Part shown: positions 30,959 to 40,566 of the stretch, one piece after another | Position numbering within the stretch: the first letter of the stretch is position 1 | Layout of the letters: each line of letters opens with the position of its first letter | DNA from: Prochlorococcus sp. HOT208_60m_813B04 | GTDB lineage: Bacteria > Cyanobacteriota > Cyanobacteriia > PCC-6307 > Cyanobiaceae | Reading direction: 5' to 3' | Assembly: GCA_002025975.1 (NCBI GenBank) | Contig: MWOU01000108.1 | Span: forward strand, 25,608 to 89,607 | Length of the DNA stretch: 64,000 nucleotides | Position numbers and translations under genes: made by a program | The notes under the pieces: model-generated | Seen by the model: only the letters and a program-made list of their open reading frames with translations | What the model was told of the DNA's origin: nothing | The model's database searches: none

Positions 30959-33404
30959 TTAATTCCTTAATTTAGTGTTAAAACATTTTTCAACATTAGA
31001 AATGATATTTGAATGAATTGATGTAATGTCCGAATCCAGTAATGTTTTATCTTTATCTCTATAAGATAATCTAAATGTATAACTTATATGATCATCTCCA
31101 AATTTAGTATCTTCAAAAACATCGAGTAAATTTACATCCTCTAAGAGATTTTTTCCTGTTTTTCTTATCTGTGATGTTATTTCGCTAATTAAAAATTTTT
31201 TACTAAAAACAAAATTTATATCCCTTTCCATTTTCGGAACAATTGGGTATTGCTTATATATTGGAATCCATTTATTTTTTCTTGTACTAGCTCCCAAGAG
31301 GCTAGATACATTTATGTTAAATAAATAAACTTTTTTTAATGACTTCTTTTCTAATATTAGTTTGGGATGTATTTCGCCAAAATAACCTGCATCTTTCCCT
31401 TCAATAACTAATTTCGCTGTTCTTCCTGGATGAAGAAAATCAATTGAATCAGTAGGTTTATCCTCAATTTTTATGTTCAAAGATAATAAAGCCTCCTTTA
31501 ACTTTCCTCTGGCCTGGTAATAATTAAGATCGTTATCCTTACCAGAATTTATCCATTTTCCAAATTTATTATTACCATAAATCGCACCATTCAGAACTTC
31601 TTCTTGAATGAATTCAGTTTTTTTATAAAAAATATTTCCAATTTCAAATATATAACAACTTGCTTGTCCAGCTTTTATATTACGGTTAACTATCTCCAGA
31701 TGTTCTTTCCAGATATTATCTCTAAGACAACTTGTTTCTAATAATAAAGGATTAGAAATCTTTATAAGTTTTTCATTATCTTCAGGAACAAGAGAGTAGC
31801 TTAGTACCTCGTTAAAACCGTTTTCTATAAAACCATTTTTTACTTTTCTCAATGCCAACTGTTCTGATGATAATTTTCCAGGCTTAATTGGATTAGGAAG
31901 TTTTAAGTCGAATCTGTCATACCCTATTAATCTCGCTATTTCTTCAATTAAATCTATTTCTCTTATTAAATCATGTGATCTATTAGGAATTACTGCTACA
32001 TCCCAGCCATATTCTTTATTCTTTAAAGTGCAACCTATGAGTTTTAATTTATCAACTATTTCATTATCAGATAAATTTTTTTTTTTCAATTTGATCGTTA
32101 ATTATTAATGGACCAAGAATTTTATGTATTCGATTTCTCCGCAATTTAATAAATATATCCTCATTACTTATTAAATTAGAAGTATTGATGATTGGTGAAT
32201 TAATAGAAAAATATTCTTCTAATAGATTAATTGCCCTTGTTACTGCACTTATTGTATTTTTTGAGGAAATCCCTTTTTCATACCTGCTGCTAGATTCAGT
32301 TCTTATACCAACCGCCTTTGAAGATTTTCTTATGGTAACTGGATTAAAAACAGCGCCTTCGAGGTAAATGGAAGAGGTAGTATTGGTTACAGAAGTTTCT
32401 AAACCGCCTATCACCCCTGCAATAGCTACCGGTTTATCACAACAAGTAATAACTGTTATTTTGTCATTTAAGTCATATTCTTTACCATCTAAGCAAATAA
32501 GGCTTTCATTATCCTTGCCTTTTCTTACAGAGAAATCTTCTGGAGAAACTTCCTTACCAATTAAGTTTGACAGTTTATGTTTATCAAACGCATGTAAAGG
32601 TTGACCTTGTTCTAAAAGAATATAATTTGTCAAATCAACTAGAAGATTAATAGATTTTATACCTGATTTTTCTATACGGTCTTTAAGCCAAATTGGGGAT
32701 AATTTCTCACCATTTACTCCATCAATGCAGCTTATTGTATAAATGCAATTAGAATCTATAGCCTCAGGACAAAGTTTAATTCCCTTGAGTAAATGAATAT
32801 TATATTTATGGTTTAATTCTGGAAAATTTAAGGTGGATTCTAATAGGGCAGAAATTTCACGGGCTATACCTATAACAGACATTCCGTCAGGTCTATTAGC
32901 TGTAATGGCTAAATCATATATAAAATCATTTAATTGAAGCAAGTCAGACCCTGGACTGCCCAATTCATGTTTTAAGGCTAAATCTTCATCAATGATTTCT
33001 ATCCCTTCGCTAAAGTCCTCTAAACCAAGTTCCTGCAGTGAACATATCATTCCTTCACTCATGACACCTCTAATTTCACTTCTTTTAATAGTTAAATCAA
33101 CAGCATTTAATTTCGCGCCGACAACAGCAACATAAACATAAATATTTGGTTTAATATTGCTCGCACCACAGATAATTTGTAAATTCTTTGAATTACCAAT
33201 ATCGACTTGGCAGATTGAAAGTTTATCAGATCCTTCGTGTTTTAAAACAGATAATACCTTACCTAAAACAACTCCATTTACATTTTTTGAACAATCTTCT
33301 AATGATTCAACCTCAAATCCACCAATAGACAATTTCTCAGAGAGATCTTCAGGAGTAGAATTAATTTCTACTAAATTATTCAGCCAATTTTGAGAAACTT
33401 TCAT
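30959..33404 (-). CDS. pheT: Phenylalanyl-tRNA synthetase beta subunit, interrupted by a +1 frameshift in an A11 tract
   Basis: PheT pairs with PheS to charge tRNA-Phe. The N-terminal part (33404 down to about 32086) has the tRNA-binding EMAP-like domain (VVLGKVLSVLKHEGSDKLSI), then the B3/4 domain (DLTNYILLEQGQPLHAFD) and the start of B5. The C-terminal part continues directly (EIVDKLKLIGCTLKN, AVIPNRSHDLIREIDLIEEI) and ends with the FDX-ACB anticodon-binding domain (YPIVPKMERDINFVF). The frames differ by one base at A11 (32076-32086). Removing one A gives a continuous frame of 814 aa, the normal size. pheT is essential, so error, slippage or very recent mutation must be considered. Confidence 0.93.
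32076..32086 (-). other. A11 homopolymer at the pheT frameshift
   Basis: On the minus strand the sequence is ATTG, eleven A, then TTTATCTGA. In the upstream frame it gives Ile-Glu-Lys-Lys-Lys-Phe-Ile-stop. With ten A it reads through as Glu-Lys-Lys-Asn-Leu-Ser-Asp into the rest of pheT. A TTG next to the tract could only start the C-terminal piece artificially. Confidence 0.9.
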
Positions 33405-33442
33405 ATATAATTTTAATCAATGATGATAAAAGAAAAGAGGAT

Positions 33443-33489
33443 ATCTTCAAAAATGTTTGTTGAAGATGTACAATAGAAAATTATACAAT
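33443..33489 (+). promoter_or_regulatory. Candidate rpmG-rpsR promoter with inverted repeat
   Basis: TTGAAG at 33460 and TACAAT at 33484 are separated by 18 bp, 15 bp ahead of the rpmG ATG. The -35 region forms the right arm of a perfect 8-bp inverted repeat, ATCTTCAA (33443) and TTGAAGAT (33460), with a 9-bp spacer. The repeat could be an operator or the start of an upstream leader. Confidence 0.4.
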
Positions 33490-33504
33490 AAAGCACTAAT
33501 TAAA

Positions 33505-33699
33505 ATGGCCAAAAAAGGGACAAGAGTTGTAGTGACCCTAGAATGTACTGAAGCTAGGACAAGCACAGACCCTAAAAGATCTAATGGTGTCTCAAGATAT
33601 ACTACTGAAAAGAATCGTAGAAATACAACTGAAAGATTAGAACTAAAAAAATTTAATCCTCATTTAAATAGAATGACAATTCACAAAGAAATTAAGTAA
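33505..33699 (+). CDS. rpmG: 50S ribosomal protein L33
   Basis: The 64-aa protein starts [19 protein letters not shown] and ends [18 protein letters not shown], the standard L33 pattern (form without the CxxC zinc knuckle). The frame is open further upstream to an ATG at 33457, but the conserved L33 N-terminus begins at the ATG at 33505, so the longer frame is rejected. It is 17 bp ahead of rpsR, the usual cyanobacterial and plastid rpl33-rps18 pair. It is divergent from pheT. Confidence 0.97.
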   Translation: MAKKGTRVVVTLECTEARTSTDPKRSNGVSRYTTEKNRRNTTERLELKKFNPHLNRMTIHKEIK

Positions 33700-33716
33700 T
33701 CAAATCAAGTTAAATC

Positions 33717-33938
33717 ATGCCTAATTCAATTTTTAAGAAACAATTATCACCTATCAAACCTGGAGATCCTATTGACTATAAGGATGTAGAATTACTAAAA
33801 AAATTCATAACTGAGAGGGGCAAAATTCTACCAAGAAGGATGACAGGTTTAACCTCTAAGCAACAAAGAGATCTTACATTAGCTGTAAAGAGAGCCAGAA
33901 TTGTAGCTCTTTTACCCTTCGTAAATCCTGAAGGATAA
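33717..33938 (+). CDS. rpsR: 30S ribosomal protein S18
   Basis: The 73-aa protein has the S18 core [35 protein letters not shown] and [16 protein letters not shown], the RNA-binding part that sits on the 30S platform. The length is normal. It follows rpmG by 17 bp and precedes the RNB exonuclease gene by 45 bp. An inverted repeat (TATAGT-N4-ACTATA, 33951-33966) lies in that second gap and may be a weak processing or attenuation hairpin. Confidence 0.97.
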   Translation: MPNSIFKKQLSPIKPGDPIDYKDVELLKKFITERGKILPRRMTGLTSKQQRDLTLAVKRARIVALLPFVNPEG

Positions 33939-33983
33939 TTTCATATTGAATATAGTTGGCACTATAATTAATACCTCAAATAT

Positions 33984-35168
33984 TTGAAAGATTTAACTAA
34001 TTTAAAAACATATATTATTGACTCTGATGATCCACATGAGGTTGACGACGCTGTTTCATTAGAAATAAAAGAAGGAAATAAAAAGATTTTATGGATACAT
34101 ATTAGTAATCCATGCAAACTCTTTTTGCATGACTCTAATATTGATTTAAATGCAAGAAAGAGAAATAGCAGTTTATATTTAACTGATAAATATGTCCCAA
34201 TGCTACCTAAAGATATTCTTGAAAAGGCAAATCTAGCTCAAAATAAAGTTTCAGAAACTATTAGTGCAGCAATAGAATTCAATGACAATGGATCAATAAA
34301 TAATTATGAAATAACTGAAGCAATAATAAAACCAAAATATCAATTAACATATGAAGATGCAAATGAAATATTAGAATTAGAGCCTAAAGAAGAAATAGAA
34401 TTAATTGAAATTAAAAATTTATTAGAAATAAGCATTACATTTAGAAAGAGACAAGGAGCAATTATTTTTGAAAGTCCTAACAGTAAAGTTAAATTATATA
34501 AGGATAAGATTGTCCTTAATAAATTAGAGAAAACTATTTCACAAATAATAGTTGCAGAATCAATGATATTGATGGGTTATGTAACAAGTTTATTTATGGA
34601 TAAATATAATTTAGCAGCTGCATTTAGGATTCAGAAATTAAATTGTAATCCATCTGAAATACTTAATAGATATAATGATAGTGATATTAAATATATAATT
34701 TTAAAACAATATATGGGAAGAAGTTATATAACTACTAAGCCAGGAATCCATGAATCATTAGGCCTCAAAATGTATGTACAATGCACTTCACCATTAAGAA
34801 GATATCTAGATTTGATTATACAAAGGCAAGTATATAACAAAATTAATAATTACGAACTTCTAAGTAAAGATTCAGTCTCTAAGATTATTGATTATTCAAA
34901 GATCAAACAATCAGAGAATAATAATATTTTTAGAAATGATAAATTTAAGTTTTTAACATTATTTTTTAAGAATGAAAATAAACCTTCTTATAAAATAATT
35001 TTTGTCAAGTGGATTAATCATAAAAAAAATATTGCTTTAGTTTATTTTCCAGATTATTCTCTAGAAATACTTATTACTCTTTTTGTATCAATAGAAATAT
35101 ATAGTAATAAAATTTATAAAGTTAAATATATTATAAATGATAGTAATCTTTTAGAGTTTATTTATTAA
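33984..35168 (+). CDS. Short RNB-domain 3'-5' exoribonuclease (RNase II/Zam-like)
   Basis: The 394-aa protein is little more than an RNB catalytic domain. The metal-binding block is intact as IIDSDDPHEVDDAVSLEI near residue 12, giving the Asp set of RNase II/R. The second block is TSPLRRYLDLIIQRQ near residue 270, with the conserved arginines. N-terminal cold-shock and C-terminal S1 RNA-binding domains are absent or very reduced, unlike the usual 650-800 aa enzymes. It presumably degrades RNA processively. Cyanobacterial relatives are often labelled Zam. The start is TTG at 33984. A second, longer RNB-like gene at 49.8 kb lacks the catalytic residues. Confidence 0.82.
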   Translation: MKDLTNLKTYIIDSDDPHEVDDAVSLEIKEGNKKILWIHISNPCKLFLHDSNIDLNARKRNSSLYLTDKYVPMLPKDILEKANLAQNKVSETISAAIEFNDNGSINNYEITEAIIKPKYQLTYEDANEILELEPKEEIELIEIKNLLEISITFRKRQGAIIFESPNSKVKLYKDKIVLNKLEKTISQIIVAESMILMGYVTSLFMDKYNLAAAFRIQKLNCNPSEILNRYNDSDIKYIILKQYMGRSYITTKPGIHESLGLKMYVQCTSPLRRYLDLIIQRQVYNKINNYELLSKDSVSKIIDYSKIKQSENNNIFRNDKFKFLTLFFKNENKPSYKIIFVKWINHKKNIALVYFPDYSLEILITLFVSIEIYSNKIYKVKYIINDSNLLEFIY

Positions 35169-35236
35169 TAAAATAATTAATATAATAAGTAGTTATTAGT
35201 TAGAAAAATATCTGTTAGTATTAGTAAAAAAGCTTT

Positions 35237-36781
35237 ATGACTTTTGTCATTACTACCCCTTTATATTATGTTAATGATAAACCTCATTTAGGAAGTGTAT
35301 ATACAACAATAATTTGTGACTCAATAGCTAGGTATAAAAGGCTTGCAGGTGAAGATGTTATTTTCATTACTGGTGTTGATGAACATGGATTAAAAATACA
35401 AAGAACAGCTAATGAAAAGGGTATTGAACCAAAATTACATTGTGATGAAATTTCAGAAGTCTTTAATAATAATTGGAAAAATTGGAATATATCCTTTGAT
35501 AAATTTATAAGGACAAGCTCAAAAAATCATGAATTTGTTGTTAATGAATTTTATGAAAAAGTAAAAGCATCAGATGATATCTATATGGGTGTTCAAAAAG
35601 GGTGGTATTGTGTCGGTTGTGAAGAATTTAAAGATAATCCAGAAAATTCATCAACATACAAATGCCCCATACATCAAAAAAATCTTGAATGGAAAAATGA
35701 AGAGAATCTCTTTTTTAGGCTTTCGAAGTATCAACAAGAAATTGAGAACATAATCAACGAACCTTCATTTATAGAGCCAATAGAAAGAAGGAATGAAATT
35801 ATAAATTTTGTTTCTAGAGGTTTAAAGGATTTTTCAATTTCAAGAACAAATGTCTCTTGGGGAATTCCTGTGCCTGGTTACGATAAACATACTTTTTATG
35901 TATGGTTTGATGCGTTACTTGGATATGTAAGTGCCATTAGTTCTGATGCGACGGATTCTTCATTGAAAAAATCAATCAATGGAGGATGGCCAGCTGATGT
36001 TCATTTAATTGGTAAAGATATACTGAGGTTTCATGCTGTATATTGGCCTGCAATGCTCATTTCTGCTGATATGAAAGTTCCAAAAAAAGTTTTTGGACAT
36101 GGGTTTCTTACTAGAGAGGGGCAAAAAATGGGTAAGAGTTTGGGAAATGTACTCGACCCTGATTTATTGCTTTCAAAATATGGAAATGATCCTGTAAGAT
36201 GGTACCTTATTAAAGACATATCATTGGGGAATGATGGAGATTTTCAAGATAAAAGATTTGTTGACATTATCAATAATGATTTAGCTAATACAATTGGTAA
36301 TTTACTAAATAGAACATCATCAATGTCTAGAAAATGGTTTGATAATAAGGTTCCAAATAATGAAAAATTTTTAAGTGAAAATAAATTAGAGAATTATGCC
36401 AAAATTGCAGTTGAAAACTATATTCATAACTTTGATATCTACAAATTAGATCTTGCAGCTAATGAAGTGCTTAGCCTAGCAATTAATACAAATTTGTATT
36501 TGAATGATAATCAGCCATGGATGTTAATAAAAGAGAAAGATAATTTACCTCAAGTTAAAGAAATTATTTATAACGTATTAGAAAGTATTCGAATAATAGG
36601 ATTATTATTACTACCTTTATTGCCCGAATTATCAACAAAAATTAATGAACAACTTGGGTCTATATACAGGGAAGAAATTGGTTGGAAAAAACAATTAAGT
36701 TGGGGATTACTTGTTAGTAACTCAAGTCTTCCCAAACCCACTCCAATCATAAATAAACTGGAGTATGACCAACATTTATAA
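35237..36781 (+). CDS. metG: Methionyl-tRNA synthetase
   Basis: Class I synthetase: TTPLYYVNDKPHLGSVYTTI contains the HIGH-equivalent HLGS, and KMSKS appears as GQKMGKSLGNVLDP. The connective peptide has a cysteine/histidine knuckle (YCVGCEEF, CPIHQKN). The anticodon domain ends the protein without the C-terminal EMAP-like dimerisation domain, giving 514 aa, the short bacterial form. It charges both tRNA-fMet and the tRNA-Met at 39.5 kb. Its last 17 nt overlap the lptC-like gene. Confidence 0.97.
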   Translation: MTFVITTPLYYVNDKPHLGSVYTTIICDSIARYKRLAGEDVIFITGVDEHGLKIQRTANEKGIEPKLHCDEISEVFNNNWKNWNISFDKFIRTSSKNHEFVVNEFYEKVKASDDIYMGVQKGWYCVGCEEFKDNPENSSTYKCPIHQKNLEWKNEENLFFRLSKYQQEIENIINEPSFIEPIERRNEIINFVSRGLKDFSISRTNVSWGIPVPGYDKHTFYVWFDALLGYVSAISSDATDSSLKKSINGGWPADVHLIGKDILRFHAVYWPAMLISADMKVPKKVFGHGFLTREGQKMGKSLGNVLDPDLLLSKYGNDPVRWYLIKDISLGNDGDFQDKRFVDIINNDLANTIGNLLNRTSSMSRKWFDNKVPNNEKFLSENKLENYAKIAVENYIHNFDIYKLDLAANEVLSLAINTNLYLNDNQPWMLIKEKDNLPQVKEIIYNVLESIRIIGLLLLPLLPELSTKINEQLGSIYREEIGWKKQLSWGLLVSNSSLPKPTPIINKLEYDQHL

Positions 36782-37391
36782 ATTAATAATTTTCTTTCTA
36801 TTTTTTATGTTTGGTTGTTCCCCAAATGTAATTGAAGAAAATAAAGTAACACAAAAAATAGCAAATCTAGATATGAACATTTTCTCTCAAAAAGGAGATA
36901 AACTATATTCTATTATGAGTCCAGAATCAAGTTATAACAATATAAAATTAAAATTTGAATCAAAAAATCCTATAATAAAAATATTTAAGGGCGAAGAAGC
37001 TAAATATAATATTAGATCAAAAGAATCTACATTATCAAACAATAATAAGCTCCTTAAAATGAAAGGGGATGTTAAATTAAAAATATTTGATGAAGATGAA
37101 GATGTTTTATATGCAGATAATTTTATTTGGAATACAGAAGAGACTAATTATTTGTTGGAAGGAAATATAAGATTTGAAAATCTAAATATTATCTTAAATT
37201 CATCAAAAGCTATAATGGGTTCAAACAATATAATTGAATTTTTTAGTCCAGTCGAATATATAATTAAAAATAATAGGAATAACAAGAATAGATATGAAAC
37301 AAATTCAGAAAATGCCTACTATGATTTAGAGACTGAATCCGTAAGTTTTAAAGCAATAGATAAAAGAGTTAAATCAATTATTTATTTTTAA
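36765..37391 (+). CDS. lptC: LptC-like lipopolysaccharide export lipoprotein
   Basis: The 208-aa protein starts with a short hydrophobic segment ending in MFGCSPN, a lipobox-like Cys at residue 18, so it is probably a periplasmic lipoprotein. The mature part has repeated beta-strand patterns (KLYSIMSPESSYNNIKLKF; LYADNFIWNTEETNYLLEGN; SENAYYDLETESVSFKAID) typical of the LptC/OstA jelly-roll fold that relays LPS from the LptBFG transporter. It overlaps metG by 17 nt, and its stop shares TTAA with the convergent CCB gene. Sequence similarity to named LptC is loose. Confidence 0.7.
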   Translation: MTNIYKLIIFFLFFMFGCSPNVIEENKVTQKIANLDMNIFSQKGDKLYSIMSPESSYNNIKLKFESKNPIIKIFKGEEAKYNIRSKESTLSNNNKLLKMKGDVKLKIFDEDEDVLYADNFIWNTEETNYLLEGNIRFENLNIILNSSKAIMGSNNIIEFFSPVEYIIKNNRNNKNRYETNSENAYYDLETESVSFKAIDKRVKSIIYF

Positions 37392-38014
37392 ATATTATAT
37401 TTTAAAAAAATATTATTAATTTTCTTTGACCAATTATTTATCCATTTTTCATCAGACTTTGTAAAACATTTAGAACTCCAGCCTCCTATCAAAATAAAAG
37501 CTTTGCTATTTATAGGTACAATTAAAATAGATGGAATATCCACACAAAAATTAAAAAATTCATCTCTTCCTGGATAAAATTTTGTGTTTGCTAGTGATAT
37601 TAGTTTCATATCTTTTATTGATCTCAGACAAGTTGCTCCAGGTTTAAACTCATTACTTGACGTAATTCCTCTTCTTAATATATTTACGCCATCATTATGG
37701 ATTAATATTGCTGCGGCTGCAGTAGAAGTTAATATCGTTTCAGAACCCCATGCAAGTTCATCAATAACATCATCAGGAATATTTTTATCGAAGAGAAACT
37801 TATTTTCTCCTTTTAAAGCAGCTTTCTCACCAGCTAAAGGTTCAAATTGTCTAAATAAAAAACCTATCAAAATAATAATTAATGAAGCTATTGCAGCTAG
37901 CACTTGTGCTCTTTCAAGCTCAGGAGTGATTGTTTCTATTGAAATAAAATTTGCTATCTGGAAAATAAAAAGTATTGCACCGACTAATATTAAAGATTTC
38001 CCATTGAATCCCAT
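37388..38014 (-). CDS. Cofactor assembly of complex C subunit B (CCB2/CCB4-like)
   Basis: The 208-aa protein starts with two transmembrane segments (LILVGAILFIFQIANFI; AAIASLIIILIGFLF), then a soluble domain with LAWGSETILTSTAAAAILIH and FYPGRDEFFNFCVDIPSILI. This is the pattern of the cyanobacterial/plastid CCB2/CCB4 family, which helps attach heme c-i covalently to cytochrome b6 of the b6f complex. Which CCB it equals is not clear from the sequence. The last 4 nt (TTAA) overlap the lptC-like stop tail-to-tail. Confidence 0.75.
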   Translation of the reverse strand: MGFNGKSLILVGAILFIFQIANFISIETITPELERAQVLAAIASLIIILIGFLFRQFEPLAGEKAALKGENKFLFDKNIPDDVIDELAWGSETILTSTAAAAILIHNDGVNILRRGITSSNEFKPGATCLRSIKDMKLISLANTKFYPGRDEFFNFCVDIPSILIVPINSKAFILIGGWSSKCFTKSDEKWINNWSKKINNIFLKYNI

Positions 38015-38125
38015 ATTTTAAATATGTTATTTCTAATTAAATTATGCAAATATTATATTGTTTAGTACATTTAAAATTACTCAAACATATGGTTTTTAAT
38101 ATATAATTAATCAAAACCTCATAAA

Positions 38126-38437
38126 ATGAAACTAATCATCAATAAATATATATTTTCTTTTATCTTTACTGGCTTAATTTTTATTATCATCCCCTCGGCT
38201 ACATACGCATATGAAATTAGTATCATAAATAAATATTTTGGTATAACTCAACAGAAGACTGTTATAAATTACGAAAAAAGTCAGCCATCATCTATTGACA
38301 ACCCTGTAGTGGATCCAAATTTTAACACTATGAGATCAAAAGATACTGAGAGTTCAACTGCTACATATATAGTTATAGGTTTGTTGATTGCTGCCACAAT
38401 TATTCCTTTAGCAACATGGTGGTATTTCTCTAAATAA
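38126..38437 (+). CDS. Exported single-pass membrane protein, unknown
   Basis: The 103-aa protein has a signal peptide (FSFIFTGLIFIIIPSATYA, likely cut after AYA), about 50 residues of Ser/Asn-rich sequence, and a C-terminal membrane helix (IVIGLLIAATIIPLATWWYF). The mature part would thus sit in the periplasm or thylakoid lumen anchored by its C-terminus. No family recognised. It precedes cobU by 10 bp and may share its promoter; a role in cobamide synthesis is not implied by the sequence. Confidence 0.65.
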   Translation: MKLIINKYIFSFIFTGLIFIIIPSATYAYEISIINKYFGITQQKTVINYEKSQPSSIDNPVVDPNFNTMRSKDTESSTATYIVIGLLIAATIIPLATWWYFSK

Positions 38438-38447
38438 TAGAGAATTT

Positions 38448-39008
38448 ATGTATGCCAAGGATTTAAGTAATAGTGAATATTCATCACATATAGTTTTTAT
38501 TACAGGGGGGACAAAGAGTGGGAAAAGCGAATTTGCAGAGCATCTCGCAAAGGAGGTAAAAAAATTATCATATGTTGCCCTATCTGAAAACAATTTGGAT
38601 GATAAAGAATGGCAAGATAAAATTAATTTACATCGAAAAAGAAGGTCAAAGGATTGGAAATTAATAGAAACGACAGATCTATTAAATACATTAAGGAAAG
38701 AAGAAGGTCCATTATTAATAGATTCGATTGGCGGATTCGTTATGAAAAGTATTGGAAAGGAACAAAATGAATGGACAATAAAATTGAAGTCACTTATAAG
38801 TCTCTTAATGAACAGAAAAAGCATAACGATTATTGTTGGAGAACAAGTAGGTTGGAGTTTGGTCTCTGAATATAAAATTGGTAATACTTATATTGAGAGA
38901 ATCGGTGAACTTCAAAAGAGAATTACCAAAATATCAAAAGACAATTGGCTGGCTATAAACGGCAGAGCAATCAAAATAGATGAAATAAGTATTGAAATAC
39001 CTACCTAA
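38448..39008 (+). CDS. cobU: Adenosylcobinamide kinase / guanylyltransferase
   Basis: CobU phosphorylates adenosylcobinamide and adds GMP, activating it for lower-ligand attachment. The 186-aa protein has the P-loop VFITGGTKSGKSEFAEHLA, the substrate region INLHRKRRSKDWKLIETTDL, then LLIDSIGGFV and IVGEQVGWSLV, which correspond to the family's DCL and NEVG blocks. Residues of the guanylylation site, normally a His, map to LHRKRR. Together with cobN it shows the cell builds cobamides. Confidence 0.88.
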   Translation: MYAKDLSNSEYSSHIVFITGGTKSGKSEFAEHLAKEVKKLSYVALSENNLDDKEWQDKINLHRKRRSKDWKLIETTDLLNTLRKEEGPLLIDSIGGFVMKSIGKEQNEWTIKLKSLISLLMNRKSITIIVGEQVGWSLVSEYKIGNTYIERIGELQKRITKISKDNWLAINGRAIKIDEISIEIPT

Positions 39009-39010
39009 AA

Positions 39011-39493
39011 TTGGAAGTAGCTCTTTTTGAACCTAGAATCCCGCAAAATACTGGTAATATTGCCAGATCATGTGCCGCGTTTAATATACCTTTAAATCTT
39101 ATAGAGCCCTTGGGTTTTAAACTAGAAGATAAATATTTAAAAAGAGCAGGATTAGACTATTGGCCTCTAGTTACTGTTAATCAGTATGAAAATTTTGAAA
39201 AATTTTTAGCGTCAAAATCAACAAAAAGAATAATTTCTTTTAGTAAAAAAAATGGATTATATTTGAAGGATTTCAAATTTAAGCAAGATGACATTTTAGT
39301 ATTTGGGAGAGAAGATTCAGGACTACCAGATTCCATTATTGATAAAAGCGACTTTTTAATTTCAATATATATGCCAAATATTCAGACTGGAAACAATGAT
39401 CAAAAAGGTGTTAGAAGTCTAAACCTTTCTGTTGCATGCGGAATTGCTATTTATGAGGCACACAAACAAATAAATCATCAAAATGGTAATTAA
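39011..39493 (+). CDS. trmL: tRNA (cytidine/uridine-2'-O)-methyltransferase TrmL
   Basis: SPOUT-class methyltransferase that 2'-O-methylates the wobble base 34 of tRNA-Leu in E. coli. The 160-aa protein starts VALFEPRIPQNTGNIARSCA and has the knot motifs DILVFGREDSGLPDSII and VRSLNLSVACGIAIYEA that bind SAM. The start is TTG at 39011, two bases after cobU, so the genes are probably cotranscribed. The neighbouring downstream gene is a tRNA, though not tRNA-Leu. Confidence 0.93.
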   Translation: MEVALFEPRIPQNTGNIARSCAAFNIPLNLIEPLGFKLEDKYLKRAGLDYWPLVTVNQYENFEKFLASKSTKRIISFSKKNGLYLKDFKFKQDDILVFGREDSGLPDSIIDKSDFLISIYMPNIQTGNNDQKGVRSLNLSVACGIAIYEAHKQINHQNGN

Positions 39494-39522
39494 GGACAAC
39501 CAATGCCTTACAATATTTTCAT

Positions 39523-39596
<74 letters not shown>

Positions 39597-39663
39597 TTTT
39601 CAATACTTTTCAATTGAAGAGCATATGTGAAATTTTAATTAAATTAAACTATTAAAGACAATA

Positions 39664-39951
39664 ATGTTTAATTCACACGGCACAGTTTTAAATCCAAAGA
39701 AATCAAAAACAAAATATCCAGAAGCAAGGGTTATAGTTCTTGATGACAATTTTAATTCTTTTCAGCATGTCGCAAATTGTCTTCTAACAATAATCCCAAA
39801 CATGAGTGAAAAAAGAGCATGGGATCTAACAATCAAAGTTGACACGACAGGATCGGCCGAGGTTTGGAGAGGTAATCTTGAACAGGCAGAGTTATATCAT
39901 GAGCAACTATTCATTAAAGGATTAACAATGGCTCCAATTGAGAAAGCATAA
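39664..39951 (+). CDS. clpS: ATP-dependent Clp protease adaptor ClpS
   Basis: ClpS delivers N-end-rule substrates to the Clp AAA+ protease. The 95-aa protein has the family blocks YPEARVIVLDDNFNSFQHVA (the loop bearing the N-degron pocket, DDxxNxxxxV), then IPNMSEKRAWDLTIKVDTTG, with the M-x-x-x-A pattern, and LEQAELYHEQLFIKGLTMAPIE. The length is normal for cyanobacterial ClpS1. It stands 67 bp after tRNA-Met and just before a DUF1651 gene. Confidence 0.95.
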   Translation: MFNSHGTVLNPKKSKTKYPEARVIVLDDNFNSFQHVANCLLTIIPNMSEKRAWDLTIKVDTTGSAEVWRGNLEQAELYHEQLFIKGLTMAPIEKA

Positions 39952-39962
39952 AATAAGAAAGA

Positions 39963-40214
39963 TTGACAGAAAATTTTTGGCTTATAAATTCGAATCGTTC
40001 AAGGGTTATGAGGTTTTCAAGGAATAATCATAATAAAGATAAATTTTTTGAATACATGTTTATTGACTCTGGAAGAATTCTTGGTGTTTTAGGAAAAGAA
40101 CCACCTCTTATGACAACCAGAGAAGAACTTAAAGTTGATAAAGCTAGAGATGAATGGAAAAAGTTAATCGCTCAAGGTTGGAGGAGAACCAAACCAGTTT
40201 GGGAAGACTCTTAG
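39963..40214 (+). CDS. DUF1651 family protein
   Basis: The 83-aa protein fits DUF1651, a small family I associate with marine Prochlorococcus and Synechococcus. It starts with FWLINSNRSRVMRFSRN and ends with the typical ARDEWKKLIAQGWRRTKPVW. No function is known. The start is TTG at 39963, 11 bp after clpS. Its TAG stop is shared (TTAG) with a possible convergent 43-aa gene. Confidence 0.8.
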   Translation: MTENFWLINSNRSRVMRFSRNNHNKDKFFEYMFIDSGRILGVLGKEPPLMTTREELKVDKARDEWKKLIAQGWRRTKPVWEDS

Positions 40215-40342
40215 TATCCAATATTATTACTAGGTTTAGTTATATAAATTATGAGATTAAGGACGTAATTAGCGGGTAAATTTAATGGTTTCAAAAGTAA
40301 CAAAGCAATTCCTTGAGTCACATTAAATTCTTTATTTTTCAT
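40211..40342 (-). CDS. Possible 43-aa protein, unknown
   Basis: ATG at 40342 to TAA at 40211 gives NVTQGIALLLLKPLNLPAN and a hydrophobic end. Its stop overlaps that of the DUF1651 gene by four bases (TTAG), a geometry seen elsewhere in this window at real gene pairs. Nothing else supports it, and the residual gap 40343-40566 shows only A/T-rich DNA without recognisable structure. Confidence 0.35.
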   Translation of the reverse strand: MKNKEFNVTQGIALLLLKPLNLPANYVLNLIIYITKPSNNIGY

Positions 40343-40566
40343 AAAAAAAGATAAGTCATATTTTAATTATAAAAAGACTGTCAAATACAAACTAAAAATT
40401 CCGAAAAAAAGATAAATAAGCATTTTATTGATTAAGGTTTTTAAGATATTTATATCTAAAAATTATTTTAAAAAATTATAGATTTAAGTTTAATTGTTAT
40501 TTTTTTAATATAAAAATTCACGAAATAATCAAAAAATCCTTACTATCCAGCAAATATAAATACCCA

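Noticed and set aside
30959..33404. Two separate genes for the pheT halves
   Set aside because: The second would need a TTG start inside the A tract, and the halves join exactly into one normal PheT after removal of one base.
37584..38021. Plus-strand frame of 145 aa
   Set aside because: It is antisense to the CCB-like gene, whose membrane helices and domain are recognisable.
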